DNA from: CAIJXO01 sp964485905
GTDB taxonomy: Bacteria; Patescibacteriota; Minisyncoccia; Phycocordibacterales; GWA1-40-21
Length of the DNA: 44,851 bases
Reading direction: 5' to 3'
Assembly: GCA_964485905.1 (NCBI GenBank)
Contig: CAZAJY010000005.1
Location: 1-44,851 of the forward strand
Shown: piece after piece, positions 38,282-44,744 of the stretch
Position numbering within the stretch: position 1 is the first letter of the stretch
Layout of the letters: each line of letters opens with the position of its first letter
The notes under the pieces: model-generated
The model's input: the letters and a program-made list of their open reading frames with translations, nothing else
Database searches by the model: none
What the model was told of the DNA's origin: nothing
Translations under genes and position numbers: made by a program

Positions 38282-38814
38282 TTTAATTTAACTACTAAGA
38301 AGTCCAGATCAGCAGACCAAATTTTGCTTTCCGAATTAAGATTGAGTGAAACGTTATTCAAGTGAGATACTTTTGGCAAATTTTCTATCGCTCGTAAAAA
38401 GGCAAAAACATTAGACCAGGAACCCGATACGTTAAATTTAAATCTAATAGCCGAAACAACCTCAGAGGATTTTAATTCCCCAATTGGTTCATAATCTAAT
38501 GATTTCTTTTGAGTCAAATCTAAATTTGTAGCCAAATCTTCCAGATATTCAGTAAATTTTACTGTCTCAGCATTACCTGCTCCAACAAAATACCCTCCAA
38601 GATTTTCTCTCTCTATTTTAGAACTAGCAATAGAATCCTTTAAATTCAACTCTCTTTCTCTCTCGCGAGAAGAAATATCTAACTGTTTAACCTTGTCATT
38701 TATACTAATAATCTTATCTAAAAGTAAATTAGTAAAGACAATACTCAAAATAAGAACACAGAAAAAAGATATCAGTGACAGAATAAATATTTTTTTGGAA
38801 TGATTTAGCCTCAT
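38278..38814 (-). CDS. pilO: PilO-like type IV pilus assembly protein
   Basis: A 178-aa protein with one N-terminal membrane helix (IFILSLISFFCVLILSIVFT), a coiled-coil (KVKQLDISSRERERELNLKD) and a ferredoxin-like periplasmic fold ending with AIRFKFNVSGSWSNVFAFLRAIENLP. That last stretch is the PilO hallmark. With PilM and PilN it makes the inner-membrane platform that aligns the pilus motor. It overlaps the pilN stop by 4 nt. CPR pili are thought to serve attachment to hosts or DNA uptake. Confidence 0.85.
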   Translation of the reverse strand: MRLNHSKKIFILSLISFFCVLILSIVFTNLLLDKIISINDKVKQLDISSRERERELNLKDSIASSKIERENLGGYFVGAGNAETVKFTEYLEDLATNLDLTQKKSLDYEPIGELKSSEVVSAIRFKFNVSGSWSNVFAFLRAIENLPKVSHLNNVSLNLNSESKIWSADLDFLVVKLK

Positions 38815-39356
38815 ATTGCAATTTTAATATTTAAGGTAAAAGAAATATCTTTATCTTTTGCAAAATCAGATACTGGTGATTCTACGCTTACAAAATCATC
38901 TTGCGATTTTAAATTATCAATAAAATTAACTAGACCATCACGATTTCTAGAAATACCACCAACAACAAGCTGTCCCTGATTTTTTGTCAAAAGACCGAAA
39001 GATAATTTAGTAATTTTAATATTAGAATTTTTACTGATAATAATTCTCTCAAAATAATTTGATGGAATAAAATTTTCTTCACTATAAGATTCAACCACCT
39101 TTATTTCATCTAAAGTCTGATTTACAACCTTTGTCACACTTTCACCAATATTTTCTTTATTTTCAATACTAATTACTGAACTAAATTGTTCAGCTACCGT
39201 GATATCTTTTTTACTGACCGAAATATAATATGGAATGACATAAGCTAAAAAAAATGTACCAAGTAAAGAAATAATAAATAAAGAAACCGAATGAAGCCGA
39301 ATTAAATATTCCCAGCGAATCTTTTTCTTCTGTTTTTCTGTAATTAAATTTGCCAT
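38811..39356 (-). CDS. pilN: PilN-like type IV pilus assembly protein
   Basis: A 181-aa protein. A short cytoplasmic tail is followed by a single membrane helix (SLFIISLLGTFFLAYVIPYYI), a coiled-coil-like region and an extracytoplasmic fold with SFGLLTKNQGQLVVGGISRNRDGLVNFIDNLKSQDDFVSVESP. The order PilM-PilN-PilO is conserved. The tail MANLITEKQKKKIRWEYL stands in for the usual INLLP motif that binds PilM, though it is not a clear match. It starts 3 nt after the pilM stop. Confidence 0.82.
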   Translation of the reverse strand: MANLITEKQKKKIRWEYLIRLHSVSLFIISLLGTFFLAYVIPYYISVSKKDITVAEQFSSVISIENKENIGESVTKVVNQTLDEIKVVESYSEENFIPSNYFERIIISKNSNIKITKLSFGLLTKNQGQLVVGGISRNRDGLVNFIDNLKSQDDFVSVESPVSDFAKDKDISFTLNIKIAI

Positions 39357-39359
39357 AAG

Positions 39360-40424
39360 CTAAAATAAACTAAGACCATTAACAACTGCCAAATCTTCAG
39401 AATCAACTTTGCTTATTTCTGGTATATAAGCGTCTAAATCAAAATTGTTAATCCAAATATTGGCGATGTCAACATTTATATTTAAATTTAAAGATAAATA
39501 TTTATCAAAGCCCACAATCATCGCATCTCGTCCGCATAAAATAATTCGATCTACTCGCCCAATAACATCTTCCCTTTCATTACAATAAGAGATAAATTTG
39601 TACATTTCATCTTTAATGGCCGAAATTGTGTTAATCAAATAAGAAAAAATTTCCATATTATCAGAATTTTCACTATATAATTTTTCTTTTTTTATTTTTA
39701 TAGCTTCCTCAAGAGAAACTTTAAAATACTTGGCTAATAGATCGTCAAAAGTAGAGCTACCAAAATTAAGAGATGATGTCTGACAAACAACACCATAAAT
39801 AACTAGAGATAGGACGATGCTAGATTCCCGAATATGAACAACCACAATCACTTGTTCATTATTTTCTTTGATTACCGATTTAGCTACATTATTTGATTCT
39901 GGACTAAAAAAAATTGGTGATAGATTAGCCATTTCAAAAAGTGTTTGTAATTCTTCCACTACCTGAAGAGGGGCGACCGATACCACTAGATCCATCCCTC
40001 CATCAGATTTGGGGCCTGGAATTATATCATAATCAAACACTGCCTCCTTAGCTGATAGCGGTACATTCTCTTCTATTTTAAAATCTAAAATATCGTGGAT
40101 CTCTTTATCCTTTAAATTTGGTAAATGGGTTTTAAAAATATAAGTCTTCTCTTCAGGTAAGGAAAATTTAACAAAATTAACCCCAGTCTTTTTACGAATA
40201 TCAGTAAGGGCTTTTACTACCACATCTTTTTTTATAATCTCCCCCTTAGATACTGCCCCTTCAGGTAAGGGTATAAAACCGTGAGCTCTAGGTAAAATAC
40301 CTTTTTCAGTATTTTGAGTTAATAAAAAAGATATACCAGTTGGCAAAATTTCCAAGGCTACAGCTGGCATCTCCAAAAACTTTGGTGGAGCGAATAATTT
40401 TGAATATGTTGCTTTATAAGACAT
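39360..40424 (-). CDS. pilM: PilM-like actin-fold pilus assembly ATPase
   Basis: A 354-aa cytoplasmic protein. Actin-like phosphate loops are MPAVALEILPTGISFLL, VIVVVHIRESSIVLSLVIYG and ILCGRDAMIVGFDKYLSL. In the middle is EIHDILDFKIEENVPLSAKEAVFDYDII, typical of PilM (binding to PilN/secretin platform). The N-terminal SHS2-like part has FVKFSLPEEKTYIFKTHLPNL. It leads the pilMNO operon. TATAAT lies 15 nt before the start, so the mRNA would have a leader of about 9 nt. Confidence 0.9.
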   Translation of the reverse strand: MSYKATYSKLFAPPKFLEMPAVALEILPTGISFLLTQNTEKGILPRAHGFIPLPEGAVSKGEIIKKDVVVKALTDIRKKTGVNFVKFSLPEEKTYIFKTHLPNLKDKEIHDILDFKIEENVPLSAKEAVFDYDIIPGPKSDGGMDLVVSVAPLQVVEELQTLFEMANLSPIFFSPESNNVAKSVIKENNEQVIVVVHIRESSIVLSLVIYGVVCQTSSLNFGSSTFDDLLAKYFKVSLEEAIKIKKEKLYSENSDNMEIFSYLINTISAIKDEMYKFISYCNEREDVIGRVDRIILCGRDAMIVGFDKYLSLNLNINVDIANIWINNFDLDAYIPEISKVDSEDLAVVNGLSLF

Positions 40425-40452
40425 GGGTTTCTAACTCTAATTATAACATGTT

Positions 40453-40851
40453 TTATCTCAAACACATACCAATTAAGGCGTCAGATTGAACTTCGAGCAG
40501 AGAAAATGACTCGCCCTCACCTACCGCCAAAATCATTCCATTACTTTCTAGGCCCATAAGTGTTCGTGGTTCTAAATTAGTCACAAAAGCACATTTTTTA
40601 TTAATTAAATCTGTTATATTAGGAAAATATTTGGCAATACCAGAAATTATTTGCCTTATGTCCCTAGGCTTCCCTAAAGCATCCTGCTCGGGCGAACCAT
40701 CAAATGGTTTTAGCCCAAAATCTACAGATAATTTTAAAAGCTTTTCAGAATTTTCAATTTTCTCCACGTTTAAAATCTTTCCAACTTTAATCTCCACCTT
40801 TTTAAAATCATCGTATTTTATCTTTCCTACATTTATTATATTTTCTTCCAT
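40453..40851 (-). CDS. Stand-alone tRNA-binding (EMAP II/MetRS C-terminal-type) domain
   Basis: A 132-aa OB-fold protein. FKKVEIKVGKILNVEKIENSEKLLKLSVDFG is the Myf/Trbp111 signature, with RQIISGIAKYFPNITDLINKKCAFVTNLEPRTLMGLESNGMILA. In most bacteria this domain is the C-terminus of methionyl-tRNA synthetase; here it is free, as Trbp111 is. A few extra residues (GSPEQDALGKPRDI) form a loop. It helps dimerise or bind tRNA in trans. It is located next to ruvX, with the copy B palindrome in between. Confidence 0.93.
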   Translation of the reverse strand: MEENIINVGKIKYDDFKKVEIKVGKILNVEKIENSEKLLKLSVDFGLKPFDGSPEQDALGKPRDIRQIISGIAKYFPNITDLINKKCAFVTNLEPRTLMGLESNGMILAVGEGESFSLLEVQSDALIGMCLR

Positions 40852-40865
40852 GTTTTTATTTTCTC

Positions 40866-40950
40866 AAGCCAAACCTAATTAAAATTGTTCGCGCTTCACC
40901 CTCTCTACGGGGGCTCCGACGCGACGAACAATTTTAATTAGGTTTGGCTT
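40866..40950. repeat. Long palindrome carrying the conserved 41-nt core, copy B (ruvX terminator)
   Basis: Perfect 26-bp arms AAGCCAAACCTAATTAAAAT (40866-40885) plus TGTTCG, and complement at 40925-40950, with a GC-rich loop. The loop holds the 41-nt core at 40888-40928, the reverse complement of copy A (11566-11606) with one mismatch. Its 3' arm includes the last codons and stop of ruvX. It probably stops ruvX transcription before the tRNA-binding-domain gene. Confidence 0.88.
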
Positions 40951-41324
40951 TTTTTACTTAAATAACTTTGTAAAATTATCGCCGCCGCAGACGCATCCAA
41001 CATTTTATTTTCTCCGGTAATTTGACTAGCCTGCACCGAAGTCATAAATTCTGGTTCAAACTCCACCTTAAAACCAATTGTCTCTAATTGTTTTTTAAAA
41101 CCTTGGATCTTCCACATTATATCATTAATTTGTCCTTGATAATTACGCGACTCCCCCATAACTACCACCTCTACTCCATTTTTCATACATAAATCTACAA
41201 TATTTTTCATCAAATCCTGATCGTTCACCAAAACCACCTGAGGGAAAGCAAATTTTCCGTCCTCATCAGATAAAGCTATCCCCACCCGCTTCTCCCCAAA
41301 ATCAATACCTAAATATTTCGCCAT
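40938..41324 (-). CDS. ruvX: Holliday-junction resolvase-like RuvX (YqgF)
   Basis: A 128-aa RNase H-fold protein. MAKYLGIDFGEKRVGIALSDEDGKFAFP has the catalytic Asp. Then come VVVMGESRNYQG, EFEPEFMTSVQASQITGE (Glu) and DASAAAIILQSYL (Asp). YqgF proteins act in 16S rRNA 5'-end processing and resemble RuvC. The last 13 nt lie within the copy B palindrome. A TAAGAT ends 6 nt before ATG, divergent from the DUF5652-like gene. Confidence 0.94.
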   Translation of the reverse strand: MAKYLGIDFGEKRVGIALSDEDGKFAFPQVVLVNDQDLMKNIVDLCMKNGVEVVVMGESRNYQGQINDIMWKIQGFKKQLETIGFKVEFEPEFMTSVQASQITGENKMLDASAAAIILQSYLSKKSQT

Positions 41325-41336
41325 CCATATATCTTA
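41325..41336 (-). promoter_or_regulatory. -10 box of leaderless promoter for ruvX
   Basis: Minus strand TAAGAT (plus 41331-41336), then ATATGG, then ATG. Confidence 0.45.
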
Positions 41337-41357
41337 CACTATTTTTACAAAATGTAG

Positions 41358-41369
41358 TATAATTAAAAT
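41358..41369 (+). promoter_or_regulatory. -10 box of leaderless promoter for the DUF5652-like gene
   Basis: TATAAT (41358-41363), then TAAAAT, with ATG at 41370: 6 nt spacing. Confidence 0.6.
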
Positions 41370-41612
41370 ATGGAAATAACAAATGAATCACTCGGCATAT
41401 ATTTAACAAATCACCCTTGGCTTTTTTTAATAATTATTTGGGTAGTAATTTGGAAAGCTCTTGCCCTATGGCAAAGCGCCCGTCGCGGACAAAAAATTTG
41501 GTTCGCCGCTCTACTAATTGTTAACACACTTGGTCTTCTAGAAATCATCTACCTCGCCTATTACTATTTCAAAGGCAAGAGACAAATAACTCCTGATTCC
41601 TCAATAAAATAA
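41370..41612 (+). CDS. DUF5652-like small membrane protein
   Basis: An 80-aa protein with two membrane helices (PWLFLIIIWVVIWKALALW, residues about 15-33, and IWFAALLIVNTLGLLEIIYLAYYYF). Between them is the basic loop QSARRGQKIWF, a pattern known from DUF5652 in CPR and archaea. The C-terminus is basic (KGKRQITPDSS). The function is unknown. It is monocistronic with a 6-nt -10 to ATG spacing, and no SD. Confidence 0.8.
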   Translation: MEITNESLGIYLTNHPWLFLIIIWVVIWKALALWQSARRGQKIWFAALLIVNTLGLLEIIYLAYYYFKGKRQITPDSSIK

Positions 41613-41625
41613 ACTTATAAATTAT

Positions 41626-41715
41626 TGGCGGATGGGGTGAGATTCGAACTCACGACGCCGTTTCCAGCGTGACGGTTTTCAGGACCGTTTCATTAGACCA
41701 CTCTGACACCCATCC
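41626..41715 (-). tRNA. tRNA-Ser(UGA)
   Basis: A class II tRNA on the minus strand. The acceptor is GGATGGG/CCCATCC with G73 and encoded CCA. The anticodon arm ACGGT-CCTGAAA-ACCGT gives TGA. The long variable arm is ACGCTGGAAACGGCGT. The T-arm is GTGAG-TTCGAAT-CTCAC. Confidence 0.96.
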
Positions 41716-41761
41716 CCGCTAAAGAATAATTACATAATTTTCATTATTTTTCAATCCCGAC

Positions 41762-41789
41762 CCAATACGCCAGACGTATGGCGTATTGG
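41762..41789. repeat. Perfect hairpin CCAATACGCCA/TGGCGTATTGG
   Basis: An 11-bp perfect inverted repeat with a 6-nt loop between tRNA-Ser and the next gene. T-rich on the plus side (ATTTTATTT). A second stem GCTAATTT/AAATTAGC (41819-41842), extended by CACC/GGTG, stands just before the next -10 box. Confidence 0.75.
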
Positions 41790-41855
41790 ATTTTATTTAT
41801 CTAATGCTTGCACCGCGAAGCTAATTTGGCCTTGGAAATTAGCGAAGTGGTGTGA

Positions 41856-41867
41856 TATAATATCTCT
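41856..41867 (+). promoter_or_regulatory. -10 of leaderless promoter for the 153-aa gene
   Basis: TATAAT (41856-41861), then ATCTCT, then ATG at 41868: 6 nt spacing. Confidence 0.6.
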
Positions 41868-42329
41868 ATGGAAAATTTACCACTAACTTGGCAGGCGCCG
41901 GAATATCATCATTATCAAAGAAGTACCGATTGGTTTTGGGCTGTTGGAATCATTGTCATCTCAGTCGCTGTACTCGCTTTTGTTTTTCATAATGCTTTAT
42001 TTGGTATTTTAATTTTGCTTTCAGCTGGTATTTTAATCTTTTTTGTTTTGCGAGAACCGCAAGATGTTAACTACGAAATAAATACTCGTGGCATCGTAGT
42101 GGGTAAAGAATTACACCCTTATTTAACCATTGAAGCTTTCTGGGTAGAGACTAGACACGGTGAGCCAAAAATAATTATAAAATCAAAAAAGGCGGTTATG
42201 CCTTATATTATAATTCCCGTCCATGAAGAAAGTGCCGATGATGTTGCTGATGTCCTACGAGAATTTCTAGAAGAAAAAGAACTTACCGAACCCGCCTCTC
42301 ACAAAGTGATGGAATATTTGGGATTCTAA
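41868..42329 (+). CDS. Hypothetical membrane protein with PH-like C-terminal part
   Basis: A 153-aa protein. After a polar start (NLPLTWQAPEYHHYQRSTDW) there are two membrane helices (residues about 22-62: WAVGIIVISVAVLAFVF and ALFGILILLSAGILIFFVL). A soluble part of beta strands follows, with VNYEINTRGIVVGKELHPYLTIEAFWV. It ends in a helix, DVLREFLEEKELTEP. This resembles the two-helix plus bacterial PH-like arrangement seen in CPR hypothetical proteins. No enzymatic motif is seen. Confidence 0.75.
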   Translation: MENLPLTWQAPEYHHYQRSTDWFWAVGIIVISVAVLAFVFHNALFGILILLSAGILIFFVLREPQDVNYEINTRGIVVGKELHPYLTIEAFWVETRHGEPKIIIKSKKAVMPYIIIPVHEESADDVADVLREFLEEKELTEPASHKVMEYLGF

Positions 42330-42334
42330 ACTTG

Positions 42335-42406
42335 TCCCCCCGCCAGGAATTGAACCTGGATTTCTTCCTTCGCAGGGAAGTGTCCTATCCGTTGAACGAC
42401 AAGAGG
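42335..42406 (-). tRNA. tRNA-Arg(GCG)
   Basis: The anticodon arm CTTCC-CTGCGAA-GGAAG gives anticodon GCG. The acceptor CCTCTTG/CGGGGGG contains three G-U pairs, with A73. The D-stem is GTTC/GGAC. The T-arm is CCAGG-TTCAATT-CCTGG. CCA is not encoded. Most bacteria read CGU/CGC with tRNA-Arg(ACG) carrying inosine. Confidence 0.9.
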
Positions 42407-42420
42407 AATTTAAATACATT

Positions 42421-42460
42421 AACATAAAAAATCATCTCGTGCGAGATGATTTTTTATGTT
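42421..42460. terminator. Long bidirectional terminator hairpin
   Basis: AACATAAAAAATCATCTCG (42421-42439) and its perfect complement (42442-42460). This 19-bp stem with a TG loop ends rpsT (its 3' arm abuts the stop codon). Confidence 0.9.
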
Positions 42461-42727
42461 CTATTTTTCTGTTTTAGCAATCATTTTTGCTAAACGGGAT
42501 TTTTTGCGGGCGGCGGTATTTTTATGAATCAATTTAATTTTACAGGCTTTATCAATTACTTTAAAAACAGTGGGCAACATAGCGGTCGCTTCTTTAATTT
42601 TCTTATCAGCGACTAATTTCTTAATCTTTTTTACGGCATCGGCAATAGCATCCTTTCGGCGGGAATTAAAAAGAGCTTTGTTTTTTGAGGCTCGTAAAGC
42701 TTTTTTAGCTGATGATGTTATAGGCAT
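42461..42727 (-). CDS. rpsT: 30S ribosomal protein S20
   Basis: An 88-aa basic helical protein: MPITSSAKKALRASKNKALFNSRRKDAI and VDKACKIKLIHKNTAARKKSRLAKMI-type end. KNTAARKKSRL is the S20 signature. It binds 16S rRNA early in 30S assembly. The standard length and monocistronic position are typical. An extended -10 (TGTTAATCT) ends 6 nt before the ATG. Confidence 0.96.
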   Translation of the reverse strand: MPITSSAKKALRASKNKALFNSRRKDAIADAVKKIKKLVADKKIKEATAMLPTVFKVIDKACKIKLIHKNTAARKKSRLAKMIAKTEK

Positions 42728-42739
42728 GCGAAGAGATTA
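42728..42739 (-). promoter_or_regulatory. Extended -10 of leaderless promoter for rpsT
   Basis: Minus strand TGTTAATCT (box plus 42734-42739), then CTTCGC, then ATG. The box is weak. Confidence 0.35.
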
Positions 42740-42799
42740 ACACAGCCAAACAAAAAAAGCAACAAAGCCTCCCCTTTCCTCTGCCGGGGGTGGTTATGC

Positions 42800-42811
42800 T
42801 ATACTTAACTT
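42800..42811 (+). promoter_or_regulatory. -10 of leaderless promoter for ruvA
   Basis: TATACT (42800-42805) preceded by ATGC, then TAACTT, then ATG at 42812: 6 nt spacing. Confidence 0.6.
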
Positions 42812-43378
42812 ATGATCTCAAAGATTACCGGCCAAATCATACATAAGAACGATAAATTTATCGTAGTGGAGACGAATGGTCTTGGTTATAAGATTTTTAG
42901 CACCACAGATTTAATTAGTAAAGTTAAAGAAAATGACCAAGTTCAAATCTGGACTTATTTAGCTGTTCGCGAAAATGCTTTAGATCTTTACGGTTTTATG
43001 ACCAAAAAAGATTTAGATTTTTTTGAATTACTAATTACTATTTCTGGAGTCGGACCAAAAACAGCCTTAAATATTTTAAATGTTGCGACTGTGGATTCTC
43101 TACGTAAAGCTATTTCTTCTGGCGAAACAGCTCACCTAACAAAAGTTTCTGGCCTAGGCAAAAAAATGGCGGACAAAATTGTTTTGGAATTAAAAGGCAA
43201 ACTCGGTTCTTATGAAGAAATTGAAATGGGTCTGAAAGAAGAAATTGATGCTTTGGAAGCCTTGAAATCTCTCGGTTATTCACACCGCGATGCTCGTGAG
43301 GCGCTTCAAGAAATAAGTAAAGATTTAAAATCTACCAGTGATCGGGTCAAAGCGGCCTTAAAACACTTAGGAAGGTAA
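42812..43378 (+). CDS. ruvA: Holliday junction DNA helicase subunit RuvA
   Basis: A 188-aa protein. Domain I has MISKITGQIIHKNDKFIVVETNGLGYKIF. Domain II has two helix-hairpin-helix motifs (LLITISGVGPKTALNILN and LTKVSGLGKKMADKIVLELKGKL). Domain III has EALKSLGYSHRDAREAL, which contacts RuvB. It binds four-way junctions and loads RuvB for branch migration. It is upstream of a Mur ligase gene, 24 nt away, so the two are probably co-transcribed. RuvB and RuvC are not in the window. Confidence 0.97.
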   Translation: MISKITGQIIHKNDKFIVVETNGLGYKIFSTTDLISKVKENDQVQIWTYLAVRENALDLYGFMTKKDLDFFELLITISGVGPKTALNILNVATVDSLRKAISSGETAHLTKVSGLGKKMADKIVLELKGKLGSYEEIEMGLKEEIDALEALKSLGYSHRDAREALQEISKDLKSTSDRVKAALKHLGR

Positions 43379-43402
43379 TTCGTAAAACATAAAACAAAAA
43401 AC

Positions 43403-44665
43403 ATGGAACGTATTTTAAGAAATATAAAAAAACTACTCCCAAAAAGAATTTTCACTTTCTTCCAGCCAATCTACCATTGGAAGATGGCTTTGACAGGAGC
43501 AATTATTTATCGCTTCCCTTCTCGGAAAATAAAAGTGGTGGCCGTCACCGGCACTAAAGGCAAAACTTCCACCGTGGAATTCGTTAATGCAATTTTGGAA
43601 GAGGCGGGTTTTATCACGGCTATTCAAAGCACTTTGCGTTTTAAGATAAGAGATGACTCTCGTCCCAATATGCATAAAATGACTATGCCCGGACGATTCT
43701 TTATTCAAAAATTTTTACGCCAAGCAGTAAATGCTAAATGCGATTATGCCATTTTAGAAATTTCTTCTGAGGCCGCAAAACAATATCGTCATAAATTTAT
43801 TAATCTAGATGCTTTAATTTTTACCAATTTAGCACCCGAACATATTGAATCACATGGTTCTTATGATAAATATTTGGAAGCAAAATTAAGTATTGCCCAG
43901 GCTTTAGAAAAATCTCCCAAGAAAAATAAAATTATATGCGCGAATATTGATGATAAAGAAGGTCATAAATTTTTAAATGTAAATGTAGAAAAGAAAGCCC
44001 CTTATTCCCTGAAAGACGGCGAGCCGATTGTTTGTCATGATGATGGTGTGAAATTTGTCTGTGAAGGTTTAGAAATTCAGTCACCGCTACCGGGAAAATT
44101 TAATATCTATAATATGTTAGCGGCTACCGCCTATGCTCGTGCTCTCGGTATTAGTATGGAAAGCATTAAAGCCGGCTTAGAAAAAGTAACAGAAATAAAA
44201 GGTCGGGGACAAAAAATCCCCAATACTTTAGGAATTGAAGTGGTCGTGGATTATGCTCACACACCAGATTCATTAAAAGCCTTGTACTCAGCTTTCCCTG
44301 CCAAAAAGAAAATCTGTGTACTTGGAAATTGTGGTGGTGGACGCGACAAATGGAAAAGAAAAGAGGTGGCGGAAATTGCGAATCAATATTGTGGACAAAT
44401 AATTTTAACCGACGAAGATCCTTATGATGATGATCCAAAAGAAATTGCGGAAGAGATGGCAAAATACACTGACAAAAATAAAACAGAAATTGTAATGGAT
44501 CGTAGAACTGCAATTGTTTCAGCTATTAAATTAGCAAAAACTGGTGATATTGTTCTGATTACCGGCAAAGGCACTGATCCGTATATTATGCGTGCCAATG
44601 GTAAAAAAGAACCATGGTCAGATGCAAAAGTGGTGGAAGAAGAACTGTCTAAATTAAAAGTATAA
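43403..44665 (+). CDS. MurE-like Mur ligase (UDP-MurNAc-tripeptide synthetase family)
   Basis: A 420-aa protein. The central ATPase has VVAVTGTKGKTSTVEFVNAILEEAG (P-loop), ISSEAAKQYRHKFINLDALIFTNLAPEHIESHGSYDKYLEAK (carbamylated-Lys region and Mg ligands), then PLPGKFNIYNMLAATAYARALG. The C-terminal domain has VDYAHTPDSLKALYSAF. It is 60-80 residues shorter than MurE because the N-terminal UDP-binding domain is missing. It starts straight with a hydrophobic basic segment. The DAP-selecting DNPR motif is replaced by TDEDPYDDDP. So a Lys or other amino acid, or a different acceptor, is likely. Confidence 0.88.
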   Translation: MERILRNIKKLLPKRIFTFFQPIYHWKMALTGAIIYRFPSRKIKVVAVTGTKGKTSTVEFVNAILEEAGFITAIQSTLRFKIRDDSRPNMHKMTMPGRFFIQKFLRQAVNAKCDYAILEISSEAAKQYRHKFINLDALIFTNLAPEHIESHGSYDKYLEAKLSIAQALEKSPKKNKIICANIDDKEGHKFLNVNVEKKAPYSLKDGEPIVCHDDGVKFVCEGLEIQSPLPGKFNIYNMLAATAYARALGISMESIKAGLEKVTEIKGRGQKIPNTLGIEVVVDYAHTPDSLKALYSAFPAKKKICVLGNCGGGRDKWKRKEVAEIANQYCGQIILTDEDPYDDDPKEIAEEMAKYTDKNKTEIVMDRRTAIVSAIKLAKTGDIVLITGKGTDPYIMRANGKKEPWSDAKVVEEELSKLKV

Positions 44666-44685
44666 ATATCAAAAATCAAAACTTT

Positions 44686-44725
44686 TTGCAATAATAGGAC
44701 AGCGGTCGCTGTCTTATTATTGCAA
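44686..44725. terminator. Terminator after the Mur ligase gene
   Basis: TTGCAATAATA-g-GACAGC and GCTGTC-t-TATTATTGCAA with a GGTC loop. The T-run is provided by flanking AT-rich sequence, and it serves both convergent genes. Confidence 0.8.
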
Positions 44726-44744
44726 TAATATAAAACTATTTTAA

